Assembly: GCA_964641965.1 (NCBI GenBank)
Contig: CAZXLD010000009.1
Coordinates: 1-64,000, forward strand
Direction of reading: 5' to 3'
Length of the DNA: 64,000 nt
Source: JAJDFU01 sp964641965
GTDB taxonomy: Bacteria; Bacteroidota; Bacteroidia; Chitinophagales; Saprospiraceae
The stretch's first letter is position 1, and each line of letters begins with the position of its first letter. The position numbers and the translations under genes were made by a program. Below the pieces are notes generated by a model. It ran no database searches and was not told where the DNA came from. It saw only the letters and a program-made list of their open reading frames with translations. This document shows, piece by piece, positions 63,920 to 64,000 of this stretch.

Positions 63920-64000
63920 TTAATCAGATTGGACCTTAAAGCGACGAATCAGTACGGCCCCGCTTTCCTTCAAGTTTGAAGTAAGCATCAATAACTGTTC
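63920..64000 (-). CDS. 3' end of a gene running off the window
   Basis: The minus strand has an open frame from the window edge to a TAA at 63920-63922, giving 26 codons: the last ones read SGAVLIRRFKVQSD. The alternating beta pattern and short basic end would fit a T9SS sorting domain, but this is too little to name. Confidence 0.4.
   Translation of the reverse strand, partial: EQLLMLTSNLKESGAVLIRRFKVQSD

Overview
The window looks like a chromosomal piece of a member of the Bacteroidota, most likely a Saprospiria/Lewinella-type bacterium; the family is inferred from gene style and not proven. Reasons: a SusC/SusD pair, a secreted metalloprotease with a type IX secretion C-terminal domain, a short biosynthetic arginine decarboxylase, 2TM-domain and DUF1573 proteins, an FtsZ ending in the SFLHDNVD-type tail seen in this phylum, and repeated promoters of the Bacteroidota type (TTG, about 20 nt, TAnnTTTG) rather than TTGACA/TATAAT.

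Layout. 1-520 is a degenerate minisatellite phased at 7 bp. 751-5261 is an orphan susC-susD pair ending in a strong terminator. 5392-7197 is typA on the opposite strand, followed by a small unknown gene. 8011-23393 is a complete minus-strand dcw (division and cell wall) cluster: mraZ, rsmH, ftsL-like, ftsI with a PASTA domain, murE, mraY, murD, ftsW, murG, murC, ftsQ, ftsA, ftsZ. Many of its genes abut or overlap. It is headed by two sets of 10-bp-phased MraZ-box-like repeats and closed by a terminator after ftsZ. A GT2 glycosyltransferase lies just upstream.

24.5-31 kb is a mixed stretch: an outer-membrane-like protein, two 2TM proteins, a small membrane protein, a penicillin-acylase-family hydrolase, a lipoprotein, yaaA, a candidate small RNA and a DUF1573 protein. 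31.4-40.2 kb holds a fused E1 alpha/beta 2-oxoacid dehydrogenase, the M12B-like T9SS protease, pckA, an M28 peptidase and an OsmC protein. 40.35-43.3 kb is a methionine unit: full promoter, SAM riboswitch with a perfect 11-bp P1 helix, metY, a highly folded intergenic spacer and metX. Then come a 1-Cys peroxiredoxin, a 2-hydroxyacid dehydrogenase, a large SNF2-family helicase, a Uma2-family remnant, a MazG-like pyrophosphohydrolase, arginine decarboxylase, glycogen phosphorylase and a small lipoprotein.

53.7-54.4 kb contains the most unusual object: a tRNA-Lys(TTT) gene followed, on its own strand, by two identical 175-bp tandem units. Each unit ends in a copy of the last 16 bases of the tRNA, the arrangement left by integration at a tRNA 3' end, but there is no integrase and no cargo gene. 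The rest is dinB, a Crp/Fnr regulator, rnz, a STAS protein, a 620-bp non-coding gap, clpC, the infC-rpmI-rplT translation operon, a peptidoglycan-binding protein with a lysozyme-like segment and no signal peptide, and the 3' end of one more gene.

Most of the window is core housekeeping. The parts worth a second look are the non-coding ones: the tRNA-Lys tandem units, the heptad repeat, the doubled MraZ operator, the metY-metX spacer and the candidate small RNA.
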